Of a stretch of DNA of 32,848 bases, positions 24,232 to 32,848 are shown one piece after another. Positions within the stretch are counted from its first letter, which is position 1; each line of letters starts with the position of its first letter. The DNA comes from Paludibacterium sp. (lineage in GTDB: Bacteria > Pseudomonadota > Gammaproteobacteria > Burkholderiales > Chromobacteriaceae): NCBI RefSeq assembly GCF_019232825.1, contig NZ_JAFAND010000097.1:1-32848 (forward strand). Direction: 5' to 3'. The translations under genes and the position numbers were made by a program. The notes below the pieces were generated by a model that ran no database searches, was not told the DNA's origin, and saw only the letters and a program-made list of their open reading frames with translations.

Positions 24232-25377
24232 ATGCCGTCCGCCCCCCATGCTACCGAACAAGAAGCGGAAGAAGTTCGCGTCGCTGCTGATTTCGCCTTT
24301 GTTCTTCCACGCCCGGAGTTTTCAGATTTCATCGGCCCGATCCTTGCTTTGCTGCGAGGGGCCGGTTACCAATGCATGCTACTGGGCCCCTATGAGGCCC
24401 AATCACTCATTCAAGACTGCCAGGCAGGCCGGATAAGGCCCCCGACGGTGGTGGTCAGTCCCAATGAAGGCGAATATATCTCGGGGTTCGCCGGCTCGAA
24501 AAAAGTCTTGCTCGGCCATTCCTTTTTCATTCGCGACACTATCCCCTCGCCGATTGAAATGGGCGCCGATCACTATTTCGAATTCGACTACTTTTTCGCG
24601 CCATCTACCTTTTATGCCGAATGGACCATTCGCGCGTTGTACGATGCCAACTATGTCGGCTTGGGTTATGCCAATGCAATGGACCAAGGCATCACCAAAT
24701 ATGTCATCCCCGGCGGTTATGCCAAGGCGCTTCCGCCACCTCGCGCACCCGGCGGCCCTCGCCCGGCGCAGCCGCTCATTCTCTATGCCCCGTCGGTGTA
24801 CTCTCCCGAGCATACCGGTCACCGCTTCCATCTGGACGGTAGTGAGATCCTATTTTCGCTCGCGCGCACCTTCCCACATGCCCGCATCGTGTGCCGGCCG
24901 CACCCGACGGATCGAGACCACGACTATGTGCGGCAGATGATGGCCTTATTCGCGGCTCAGCGCATGGACAACATCACGTTCGATTTATCCAACACCCCCT
25001 CCCCGACTTTGTATGCGGACCCGGACGTGCTGCTCACAGACATGTCCGGATTCGGCTTCGTCTATGAAATGCTCACCCGCCAACGGCCGATTTTTTTCAT
25101 TCCAGAAGACGAATGCACCAAACACCCTCGTTTCAGTGCACTAACCTGTCAATTCGGTCGCCTCGTGCACAACGTGCAGCAATTGCTGGGAGTGGTTCAA
25201 GCGCAGTTGGCCCAACCTGATCTGCTCGAAGGGGGTGCCGCCTCACTGTTCGACAGCGTATTCGCCTTGCCGTACAACACGGTAGACGCACTCATGGCCG
25301 ACCTGATTCGCATTCTGAAGGGAGAGCGCGGCGAACACTGGATCAACCTGCCAGTGCGTTATAGCGCAGGGAGATAA
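24232..25377 (+). CDS. CDP-glycerol glycerophosphotransferase-like (TagB/TagF) glycan-modifying transferase
   Basis: 381-residue soluble protein with the C-terminal fold of CDP-glycerol:polyol glycerophosphotransferases. Motifs are LLGHSFF (H96), ILYAPSVYSPEH (about 183-194), IVCRPHPTDRD (H224) and DVLLTDMSGFGFVYEML (D270, S272). No signal peptide or membrane helix, so it acts at the cytoplasmic side. TagB/F enzymes move a phospho-alcohol from a CDP-activated donor onto a glycan. The divergent operon is predicted to make a CDP-activated phosphoramidate, so this is the obvious candidate for the attaching enzyme. It is the only transferase in the island and not a recognisable Cj1421/Cj1422 copy by eye. 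Alternatively it adds glycerol-phosphate or ribitol-phosphate. The family is clear, the donor is inference. Confidence 0.75.
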   Translation: MPSAPHATEQEAEEVRVAADFAFVLPRPEFSDFIGPILALLRGAGYQCMLLGPYEAQSLIQDCQAGRIRPPTVVVSPNEGEYISGFAGSKKVLLGHSFFIRDTIPSPIEMGADHYFEFDYFFAPSTFYAEWTIRALYDANYVGLGYANAMDQGITKYVIPGGYAKALPPPRAPGGPRPAQPLILYAPSVYSPEHTGHRFHLDGSEILFSLARTFPHARIVCRPHPTDRDHDYVRQMMALFAAQRMDNITFDLSNTPSPTLYADPDVLLTDMSGFGFVYEMLTRQRPIFFIPEDECTKHPRFSALTCQFGRLVHNVQQLLGVVQAQLAQPDLLEGGAASLFDSVFALPYNTVDALMADLIRILKGERGEHWINLPVRYSAGR

Positions 25378-25426
25378 CTCGAAGCCGGGAAAACCGGGGA
25401 CCGTGGCACGCCACAGGGCGCATCCC

Positions 25427-26242
25427 TTAGGGCCGACGGCCCAGCGTCACCCGGTCCAACCCCGCCAAATCGGGCAGCGTCTCCACCTCGACGAATCCTT
25501 GTGCCGCCAACAGCGCGCGCATCGCTTCCCCCTGATCGTAGCCATGCTCGACCATCAGCCAGCCGCCAGGCGCGAGCCGCGCGGGCGCGCCGGCAGCGAT
25601 CTCACGCAGGCACGCCAAACCATCGCCGCCGTCGGTCAGCGCCAGGCGCGGCTCGAAACGCACATCGCCCTCGTCCAAATGATGGTCCGACGCCGCAATG
25701 TAGGGCGGATTGGACACGATCAACTGAAAACAGCCGCCGGGCGGCAGCGGCGCGAACCACGACCCTTGCAGGAAATCCACCCGCGCGCCGAGCCGCTCGG
25801 CGTTGCCGCGCGCCACCGTCAGCGCCGCGGCGGACACATCGACGGCGCTGACGCGCCACGACGGCGCCTCCAGCGCCAGCGTCACCGCGATGGCGCCGCT
25901 GCCGCAGCCCAAGTCGAGCACCTCGGCAGGCTGGTGCCCCACGCGCGCCAGCGCGGCCTCGACCAGGTGCTCGGTTTCGGGCCGGGGAATCAGGACATCC
26001 GGCGTCACCGCGAACGGGCGGCCATAAAACTCGCGCATGCCCAGCAAATAGGCCAGGGGTTCGCCCGCCACGCGGCGCTCGGCCAGCGCGCAAAAACGCG
26101 CGTAGACGTCGGACGCCAACACACGCTCCGGATAACCGACGATACGGGCATGCGTCAGCTCGGGCACGACGTGCATCAACAGCAAGCGGGATTCGAGGCG
26201 CGGCAGCGGATAGGCCGCCAACGCCGAGGCAATGGTCGTCAT
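25427..26242 (-). CDS. prmC: Peptide chain release factor N5-glutamine methyltransferase
   Basis: Methylates the glutamine of the GGQ motif in RF1/RF2 (HemK/PrmC). The product has 271 residues from the ATG at 26242; a TTG at 26251 overlapping the mtgA stop is the alternative. The N-terminal helical domain holds GEPLAYLLGMREFYGRPF, followed by VTPDVLIPRPETE. SAM motif LDLGCGSGAIAV is at about 109-120, and the catalytic NPPY is at 178-181. It is the last gene of the aroE-mtgA-prmC cluster and faces the island. The 49 bases between the TagF-like stop and this gene hold a small GTGGC/GCCAC hairpin (25403-25414) without a T-run. Confidence 0.95.
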   Translation of the reverse strand: MTTIASALAAYPLPRLESRLLLMHVVPELTHARIVGYPERVLASDVYARFCALAERRVAGEPLAYLLGMREFYGRPFAVTPDVLIPRPETEHLVEAALARVGHQPAEVLDLGCGSGAIAVTLALEAPSWRVSAVDVSAAALTVARGNAERLGARVDFLQGSWFAPLPPGGCFQLIVSNPPYIAASDHHLDEGDVRFEPRLALTDGGDGLACLREIAAGAPARLAPGGWLMVEHGYDQGEAMRALLAAQGFVEVETLPDLAGLDRVTLGRRP

Positions 26243-26247
26243 AAGGC

Positions 26248-26934
26248 TCAATCAGGCAAATCGGCGTAAGGCATGCGCCGCAGGATGATGCGCGTCTTGC
26301 GGCCGAGGCCGGGCGCGTTGCGATGGTCGTCGTAATAGCGCGGGTTAGGCACCATCGCCGCCAGTTTGGCGGCCTGCCCTGCGCTCAAGCGCGCGGCCGA
26401 GGTGCGGAAATAATAGTGCGAGGCGGCCTCGGCGCCGAAGACGCCGTTGCCCCACTCGATGACGTTCAGGTAGATCTCGAAGATGCGGCGCTTGTCCATC
26501 ACCCCTTCCAGCATGACGGTGATCAGTGCCTCCTCCGCCTTGCGCCAAGGGGTGCGCTTATCCGACAGGAACAGGTTTTTCGCCAGTTGCTGGCTGATGG
26601 TCGAGCCGCCGGCGACGATGCGCCCCTTCTTCAGATTCTTCTCAAACGCCGCTTCCATGCCATCCCAGTCGAACCCCACGTGATCGACGAATTTGGCATC
26701 CTCGGCGGCAATCAGCGCGCGTTTGAGATTGGGCGAAATCTGTTGGTAGCTCACCCATTTCTGACGCAACTCGGCCTGCGGATCGTCTTCCTGCAGCTTG
26801 GCCAGTTGTTCGTTCATGAACGCGCTCGCCGACGGATTGTGCGTGCGCCAATAGACGATATGGCCAAAAATCCACAGGTTATATAAGGCAAAGGCGGCCA
26901 CAAGGACCGCCAGCAATTTGCTGATCAACCGCAT
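26248..26934 (-). CDS. mtgA: Monofunctional peptidoglycan glycosyltransferase
   Basis: Family GT51 enzyme that polymerises lipid II into glycan strands in the periplasm, without a transpeptidase domain (228 residues). One N-terminal membrane anchor (about 7-28) precedes the catalytic domain. Catalytic E78 lies in ALIAAEDAKFVDH; GGSTISQQLAKNLFL (110-124) and the KAEEALITVMLE block with a second glutamate are typical. IFEIYLNVIEWGNGVFGAE is the conserved loop. It starts 2 bases after the aroE stop, so the two are co-transcribed. Confidence 0.96.
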   Translation of the reverse strand: MRLISKLLAVLVAAFALYNLWIFGHIVYWRTHNPSASAFMNEQLAKLQEDDPQAELRQKWVSYQQISPNLKRALIAAEDAKFVDHVGFDWDGMEAAFEKNLKKGRIVAGGSTISQQLAKNLFLSDKRTPWRKAEEALITVMLEGVMDKRRIFEIYLNVIEWGNGVFGAEAASHYYFRTSAARLSAGQAAKLAAMVPNPRYYDDHRNAPGLGRKTRIILRRMPYADLPD

Positions 26935-26936
26935 CG

Positions 26937-27764
26937 TCAGGCCAGGAGCTCGCGCAGCATATTGGTGACCTTGCGGGTTTCCGGTTTCACGCCGTGCCAG
27001 ATAAAGAAGGATTCGGCCGCCTGCTCGACCAGCATGCCCAGGCCATCGGCCAGCATGCCCGCGTTTTCCGATTGGGCGCGCTGCAAGAACAGCGTCAGGC
27101 CGCTGCGATAGACCATGTCGTAGGCCAGCGAGCGCGCGGTGAAGATGCCAGGCGGAATCGGCGGCAGCTCATGGCTCAAACTGGTCGACGTGCCGTTGAT
27201 GACGATGTCGAAATGCTGGCCGGCCAATTGCTCGTAACCGACCGCGCGGCAACGCCCCAAGCCCAATGCCTCGAAATGGTGCGCCACGGCTTCGGCCTTG
27301 ATCAGCGTGCGGTTGGCGATGGTGACCGATGCCGGCTTCTCTTCCAGGATCGGGCCGAGCACGCCGCGCACCGCACCGCCGGCGCCCAGAATCAGCACGC
27401 TCTTGCCGGCAATCGGGAAGTCGAGGTTTTCGACGATATCGCGCACCAACCCGATGCCGTCGGTGTTGTCGCCGTAGACCTTGCCGTCGCGGAACGTCAG
27501 CGTATTGACCGCCTCGGCCGCGCGGGCCCGGTCGGACAAATCGGTGGCGAACCGGTAGGCGTCGCCTTTGAACGGCAGTGTGACGTTCAACCCGTTGCCG
27601 CCGGTTTTGACGAAGGCAGTGACCACATCCACGAAACGGTCGGTGGCCGCCTGCAGGCGTTCGTACCGGATCGCGCGGTTCTCCGCCCGGGCGAACTCGG
27701 TGTGAATGTAGGGCGACTGACTATGGTCTACGGGGTTACCGATGACGGCGTAACGTTCGGTCAT
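26937..27764 (-). CDS. aroE: Shikimate dehydrogenase (NADP+)
   Basis: Reduces 3-dehydroshikimate to shikimate in aromatic amino-acid synthesis. The 275-residue product has the substrate site YAVIGNPVDHSQSP (5-18), catalytic K66 in NVTLPFK, D102 in GDNTDG, the NADP loop GAGGAVRGV and the NRT motif in ANRTLIKA that favours NADPH. The C-terminal MLVEQAAESFFIWHG is typical. First gene of the leftward aroE-mtgA-prmC cluster; the 74 bases upstream hold no clear promoter. Confidence 0.97.
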   Translation of the reverse strand: MTERYAVIGNPVDHSQSPYIHTEFARAENRAIRYERLQAATDRFVDVVTAFVKTGGNGLNVTLPFKGDAYRFATDLSDRARAAEAVNTLTFRDGKVYGDNTDGIGLVRDIVENLDFPIAGKSVLILGAGGAVRGVLGPILEEKPASVTIANRTLIKAEAVAHHFEALGLGRCRAVGYEQLAGQHFDIVINGTSTSLSHELPPIPPGIFTARSLAYDMVYRSGLTLFLQRAQSENAGMLADGLGMLVEQAAESFFIWHGVKPETRKVTNMLRELLA

Positions 27765-27838
27765 GATCTGCTTTCTGAAAATCCGGCTCCTGCGGTGTCC
27801 GCTACTTTAGCCTTGAAGGGCGATCCACATCAATAGAT

Positions 27839-28291
27839 TCAGCCCTGCACCCAGGGCAAGCCGTGCATTTTCCAGCCGTTGACGTGACCGCGCTGGCTCA
27901 TGCCGTCCTTATCGCCCTCGAAGCCTTCCAGAACGTTGAAGACCGCGCCGAACCCCGCCGCCTGGGCCGCGCGCGCCGCTTCGTCCGAGCGCACGCCGGA
28001 GCGGCACATCAGCATCAGCGTGGCATCCTGCGCCACCTGCTTTTGCAATGCCGGCACGAATTGCGGGTTGGGCTGCATGCCGGGGAAAGTGCGCCATTCG
28101 ACGCATAGCGCATTGGGCACCATGCCGACGAACTGCCATTCGGCGGCGCTGCGCACGTCCACCAGCACCGCCGTGGGCAGATGCTGCATCAAGTAGTACG
28201 CCTCCTGCGGCAGTAAAGCGCCTTGATACGGCACACCCAGCGCCGCGCCGCGCGCCGCCGCCTGTTGCAAAATCGTCTGCGTCTGATCCAT
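27839..28291 (-). CDS. Single-domain rhodanese-like protein
   Basis: 150-residue cytoplasmic protein with one rhodanese domain: VLVDVRSAAEW (CDC25-like entry), HVNGW near the end and an active-site loop MCRSGVRS with C96, so it should carry a persulfide. Family members move sulfur or detoxify cyanide; the substrate here is unknown. The start at 28291 has GGAAGGGG just upstream and is preferred to an in-frame start at 28333. Located between aroE and the glnA control region, 74 bases upstream of aroE on the same strand. Confidence 0.88.
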   Translation of the reverse strand: MDQTQTILQQAAARGAALGVPYQGALLPQEAYYLMQHLPTAVLVDVRSAAEWQFVGMVPNALCVEWRTFPGMQPNPQFVPALQKQVAQDATLMLMCRSGVRSDEAARAAQAAGFGAVFNVLEGFEGDKDGMSQRGHVNGWKMHGLPWVQG

Positions 28292-28385
28292 CGCGCCCCT
28301 TCCCGCCCGCCGGCTCAAAATATGACAGAGCAATTATCCTGCGCGCGCCGCGCCATGGCAACGGTGTTCACAAACGGGCACGTAA

Positions 28386-28402
28386 CGCATCATTTTGGTG
28401 CA
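28386..28402 (-). promoter_or_regulatory. NtrC-binding site 1 upstream of glnA
   Basis: On the minus strand TGCACCAAAATGATGCG matches the NtrC consensus TGCACC-N4-TGGTGCA at 11 of 13 fixed positions. The centre is about 128 bases before the predicted sigma54 start site, close to the spacing known at E. coli glnAp2. Confidence 0.75.
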
Positions 28403-28415
28403 TTTCTCCGGCGCG

Positions 28416-28432
28416 AGCACTAAAATGGGTCG
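28416..28432 (+). promoter_or_regulatory. NtrC-binding site 2 (weaker) upstream of glnA
   Basis: AGCACTAAAATGGGTCG keeps a good left half (compare AGCACT in an E. coli glnA site) and a degenerate right half. Its centre is 30 bases from site 1, about three helical turns, as expected for cooperative NtrC dimers. Confidence 0.55.
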
Positions 28433-28495
28433 GGCAAATTCATGACAACCGGCTATTGGGAGTGCCGAACAAGGCCGCGCCAGTGATCCAGGGCC

Positions 28496-28511
28496 TGGCA
28501 CACTTCATGCT
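28496..28511 (+). promoter_or_regulatory. Sigma54 promoter of glnA
   Basis: TGGCACACTTCATGCT has the invariant GG (28497-28498) and GC (28509-28510) with exactly 10 bases between them and a perfect TGGCAC -24 element. Transcription should begin near 28522, giving a leader of about 57 bases before the glnA ATG. Confidence 0.8.
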
Positions 28512-28578
28512 ATGAGAGACGTCATCGACATCTCAACAAGCATCACATTGAAGCAGGTAGCCTAATTAGGAGATCAAC

Positions 28579-29997
28579 ATGGCGGTTGCAGACGTAGTGA
28601 AACTGATTCAGGAAAACGACGTGAAGTTCGTTGACCTTCGCTTTACCGACACCCGCGGCAAAGAACAACACGTAACCATTCCGGCGCATGTGCTCACCGA
28701 AGACGCCGAAGATTGGTTCGAACGCGGCCACGCCTTTGACGGCTCCTCGATCGCCGGCTGGAAAGGCATCCAAGCTTCCGACATGCTATTGATGGCTGAC
28801 CCGGCCACCGCCAAGATCGATCCGTTCTTCGACGAAGCGACGATCTTCATGACCTGCGACGTGGTCGATCCGGCCGACGGCAAGGGCTATGACCGCTGCC
28901 CGCGTTCCATCGCCAAGCGCGCCGAAGCGTACCTGAAGGCAACCGGCATCGGCGACACCGCTTTCTTCGGTCCGGAACCCGAATTCTTCATCTTCGACTC
29001 CGTGACCTGGGGCGCCGACATGTCCGGCTGCTTCGTCAAGATCGAGTCGGAAGAAGGCGCATGGTCGTCGGCCGAGAAATTCGAAGGCGGCAACACCGGC
29101 CACCGCCCGGGCGTCAAGGGCGGCTACTTCCCGGTTCCGCCGGTCGACTCCGCGCAAGACATGCGTTCGGCCATGGTGCTGTTGCTGGAAGAATTGGGCG
29201 TGCCGGTCGAAGTGCACCACCATGAAGTCGCCACCGGCGGCCAGAACGAAATCGGCACCAAGTTCTCCACGCTGACCCAGCGCGCCGACTGGACCCAGAT
29301 CCTGAAGTACGTGGTGCACAACGTGGCGCACAGCTACGGTAAGACCGCCACCTTCATGCCCAAGCCGATCGTCGGCGACAACGGCTCCGGCATGCACGTG
29401 CACCAGTCGATCTGGAAGGACGGCCAAAACACCTTCGCCGGCGACGGCTATGCCGGCCTGTCCGATACCGCGCTGTACTACATCGGCGGCATCATCAAGC
29501 ATGCCAAGGCGCTCAACGCCATCGCCAACCCGTCGACCAACTCGTACAAGCGTCTGGTGCCGCATTTCGAAGCGCCGATCAAGCTCGCCTACTCGGCCAA
29601 GAACCGTTCGGCCTCGATTCGCATCCCGTACGTGGCCAGCACCAAAGGCCGCCGTCTGGAAACCCGTTTCCCGGACCCGATGGCCAACCCGTACCTGTTG
29701 TTCTCGGCATTGCTGATGGCGGGTCTCGACGGCATCCAGAACAAGATCCATCCGGGCGACGCGGCCGACAAGAATCTGTACGATCTGCCGCCGGAAGAAG
29801 ACAAGCTGATCCCGACCGTGTGCTTCTCGCTGGACGAGGCCCTGGCCGCGCTGGACGGCGACCGCGAGTTCCTGACCCGCGGCGGCGTGTTCAGCAACGA
29901 ATGGATCGACGCCTACATCGAGCTGAAGACCCAGGAAGTCACCCTGACGCGCACGACCACGCATCCGGTTGAGTTCTCGATGTACTACAGCCTGTAA
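28579..29997 (+). CDS. glnA: Glutamine synthetase, type I-beta
   Basis: Joins ammonia to glutamate with ATP, the main ammonium-assimilating step. The 472-residue product is standard GSI length. [12 protein letters not shown] (54-65), the [12 protein letters not shown] metal region, [24 protein letters not shown] and [17 protein letters not shown] are all intact. The adenylylation site NLYDLPPEE (tyrosine about residue 401) marks it as GlnE-regulated type I-beta. GGAG precedes the ATG. Its promoter region carries sigma54 and NtrC sites and the next genes are ntrB-ntrC, so expression should rise under nitrogen limitation. Confidence 0.98.
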   Translation: MAVADVVKLIQENDVKFVDLRFTDTRGKEQHVTIPAHVLTEDAEDWFERGHAFDGSSIAGWKGIQASDMLLMADPATAKIDPFFDEATIFMTCDVVDPADGKGYDRCPRSIAKRAEAYLKATGIGDTAFFGPEPEFFIFDSVTWGADMSGCFVKIESEEGAWSSAEKFEGGNTGHRPGVKGGYFPVPPVDSAQDMRSAMVLLLEELGVPVEVHHHEVATGGQNEIGTKFSTLTQRADWTQILKYVVHNVAHSYGKTATFMPKPIVGDNGSGMHVHQSIWKDGQNTFAGDGYAGLSDTALYYIGGIIKHAKALNAIANPSTNSYKRLVPHFEAPIKLAYSAKNRSASIRIPYVASTKGRRLETRFPDPMANPYLLFSALLMAGLDGIQNKIHPGDAADKNLYDLPPEEDKLIPTVCFSLDEALAALDGDREFLTRGGVFSNEWIDAYIELKTQEVTLTRTTTHPVEFSMYYSL

Positions 29998-30026
29998 TCG
30001 GCGCCGCGCCCGGGTGCGGTTGACCC

Positions 30027-30062
30027 AAAACCCGCTCTCCCGTCAGGGGGGCGGGTTTTTTT
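30027..30062 (+). terminator. Strong intrinsic terminator after glnA
   Basis: AAAACCCGCTCTCC (30027-30040) pairs with 30046-30059 (two G-T wobbles) over a 5-base loop and ends in T7 (30056-30062). It lies 30 bases past the glnA stop and would limit read-through into ntrBC, as in enteric glnA-glnL. Confidence 0.85.
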
Positions 30063-30081
30063 CCGACAGCGCCCGGATGAA

Positions 30082-30098
30082 CGCACCAAAACAGTGCA
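30082..30098 (+). promoter_or_regulatory. NtrC-like site upstream of ntrB
   Basis: CGCACCAAAACAGTGCA matches the NtrC consensus TGCACC-N4-TGGTGCA at 10 of 13 fixed positions and sits between the glnA terminator and ntrB, the place where enteric NtrC represses the glnL promoter. A 7-bp hairpin (GAACGGG 30105-30111, CCCGTTC 30116-30122) follows. No clear sigma70 promoter was seen. Confidence 0.5.
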
Positions 30099-30154
30099 TA
30101 CTAGGAACGGGATGCCCCGTTCTGAAACCCGCCGTCAACGAAATCGCCACCGCC

Positions 30155-31260
30155 ATGACCGGATCTGATCTCACCCCGCCCGGCTTTGCCGGACTCGAAC
30201 TGCTCGATACGCCGGTGCTGATCGTGCGCCGGAACGGTGAATTGATCTTCGCCAATCCGGCCTGCGAGAACTTGCTGGGCCAGGGGTTGCGCGAACTCTT
30301 GCGCCACCGCGTCGCCGACCTGTTCCTGCCTAGCGAACCGCTGAACCAGGCGCTGGCCACCGCCTTCGCCCATAACGCCAGTTACATCGAGCACGATCTG
30401 GCGCTGGTGACGGCGCAGAGCGCCCAACCGCTGCACGTCGCGCTGTCGGTCACGCCGATCGACGCCGGCGCGAACCAGGCGCTGATCGAACTGCGCCCGC
30501 TCGACCAGCAACTGCGCATCGTCAACGAAGAGCGACGCTTGCTGCAGCATCAAGCCAACCGCGAACTGATCCGCAACTTGGCGCATGAGATCAAAAACCC
30601 GCTGGGCGGCATTCGCGGCGCGGCGCAACTATTGGAGCACGAGCTGCAAGACCGGCCCGAGCTCAAGGAATACACCGAGGTCATCAAGGAAGAAGCGCTG
30701 CGGCTGCAATCGCTGGTCGACCGCATGCTGGCGCCGCACCGGCGCCACGTGTTCACCGAAGTCAATATCCACGAGGTGTTGGAGCGCGTGCGCAGCATCG
30801 CGCTTGCGGAATATCCGCAGGGCTTGCTCATTCAGCGCGACTACGACGTCAGTCTGCCGGCGCTCGTCGCCGACAAGGAGCAACTGATCCAGGTGGTGCT
30901 GAACATCGTCAAGAACGCCATCCAGGCGATGAAGGGCCATGGCAAGGTCATCTTGCGCACCCGCGTGGCGCGGCAAACCACCCTGGCCAGAAAGCGTCAC
31001 AACCTGGCACTGAAATTGCAAATCATCGACAACGGCCCCGGCATTCCGGAAGACATCCGCGATCATCTGTTCTATCCGCTGGTCACCGGCCGGGCCGAAG
31101 GCACCGGGCTTGGCCTGACGCTGGCCCAGGCCTACGTCCATCAACATGGCGGCAGCATCGAGTTCGAATCGCAGCCGGGACAAACCTGCTTTACGGTCAT
31201 GCTGCCGTTCACACAAGAACAAACACACGCCACCGCACCGGGCGCGCAAGGAGAAGAACG

Positions 31261-31264
<4 letters not shown>
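30155..31264 (+). CDS. glnL: Nitrogen sensor kinase/phosphatase NtrB
   Basis: Cytoplasmic two-component kinase that phosphorylates or dephosphorylates NtrC under control of PII. The 369-residue product has no membrane helix. A PAS domain (about 8-118) is followed by the H-box [21 protein letters not shown] with H144, an N-box [18 protein letters not shown] and [13 protein letters not shown]. The start at 30155 matches the usual NtrB beginning ([14 protein letters not shown] close behind); the frame is open further upstream, and an ATG at 30077 is possible but would start only 15 bases after a strong terminator and cover the NtrC-like site. The ribosome site is weak. It overlaps ntrC by 4 bases. 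Confidence 0.92.
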
Positions 31265-32667
<1,403 letters not shown>

Positions 32668-32670
32668 CGG

Positions 32671-32848
32671 CTAGGCCGGCGGCGCCGCAGGCAACCAGAA
32701 ACGTAGCCGGTTTTTGCCGGCGCGCTTGGCCAGGTACATCGCCTCGTCCGCCTGACGCAACAGCGCGGCGCCGGTGAGCGTCGGCGACATGCCGGCGCGC
32801 AGGGCGACGCCGACGCTCGCGCTGATCTCGCCCGCCATGCCGTTCCCC
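32671..32848 (-). CDS. GGDEF-domain protein (probable diguanylate cyclase), C-terminal fragment
   Basis: The minus strand is open from the right edge to a TAG at 32673-32671, about 59 codons. The reading (ISASVGVALRAG, then LLRQADEAMYLAKRAGKNRLRFW) is the conserved end of a GGDEF domain, which makes cyclic di-GMP from two GTP. The GGDEF signature itself and any sensor part are beyond the window, so activity cannot be judged. It is convergent with ntrC, 3 bases after the ntrC stop, with no visible terminator between them. Confidence 0.88.
   Translation of the reverse strand, partial: GNGMAGEISASVGVALRAGMSPTLTGAALLRQADEAMYLAKRAGKNRLRFWLPAAPPA

Noticed and set aside
28786-29964. 392-codon minus-strand frame opposite glnA
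   Set aside because: Shadow of glutamine synthetase, which matches its family along the full length.

Overview
This is about 33 kb of GC-rich chromosome, most likely from a betaproteobacterium of the Neisseriales (Chromobacteriaceae-like). I base this on gene order: dprA-smg-topA, divergent def-fmt-htpX-rsmB-(DUF4390)-ntrY-ntrX, and glnA-ntrB-ntrC. The glutamate-cysteine ligase is of the betaproteobacterial/acidithiobacilli type. No taxonomic search was possible. I saw no rRNA, tRNA or CRISPR array.

Layout. 1-5736: a partial phosphoketolase (leftward, off the left edge), a TlpA-like thioredoxin (leftward), then gshA-gshB-dgkA (rightward). 5734-5815 is a TAGGGAG tandem repeat and hairpin between convergent dgkA and topA. 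5822-9878: dprA-smg-topA, leftward. 9997-17626: def, fmt, htpX, rsmB, a DUF4390 protein, ntrY and ntrX, rightward, followed by moeB/thiF. 25427-28291: a tight leftward aroE-mtgA-prmC cluster and a rhodanese. 28386-32667: glnA-ntrB-ntrC with a sigma54 promoter and NtrC sites. The right edge holds the C-terminus of a GGDEF protein.

The accessory region is 18436-25426, between convergent moeB and prmC. Its leftward genes are an APS-kinase-like kinase, a SAM methyltransferase, a PEP-synthase-like phosphotransferase, a class I amidotransferase and a sugar-nucleotidyltransferase-like enzyme. These match, part for part and mostly in the same order, the Campylobacter jejuni genes Cj1415-Cj1419 that make the activated precursor of the capsular O-methyl phosphoramidate (MeOPN) group. 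A divergent TagB/TagF-like transferase, which belongs to a family that uses CDP-activated donors, is a candidate for attaching the group to a surface glycan. I therefore read the island as a phosphoramidate surface-modification cassette in a betaproteobacterium.

The nucleotidyltransferase gene is bracketed by two inverted copies of a transposase-less element with terminal inverted repeats (280 and 194 bp). Recombination between them could invert that gene and switch the pathway off. The first copy supplies the stop codon of moeB.

Two response regulators can be compared inside the window. NtrC keeps every AAA+ and sigma54-contact motif, whereas NtrX has lost the Walker A lysine, the GAFTGA loop and the Walker B aspartate, so it is unlikely to work as a sigma54 activator.
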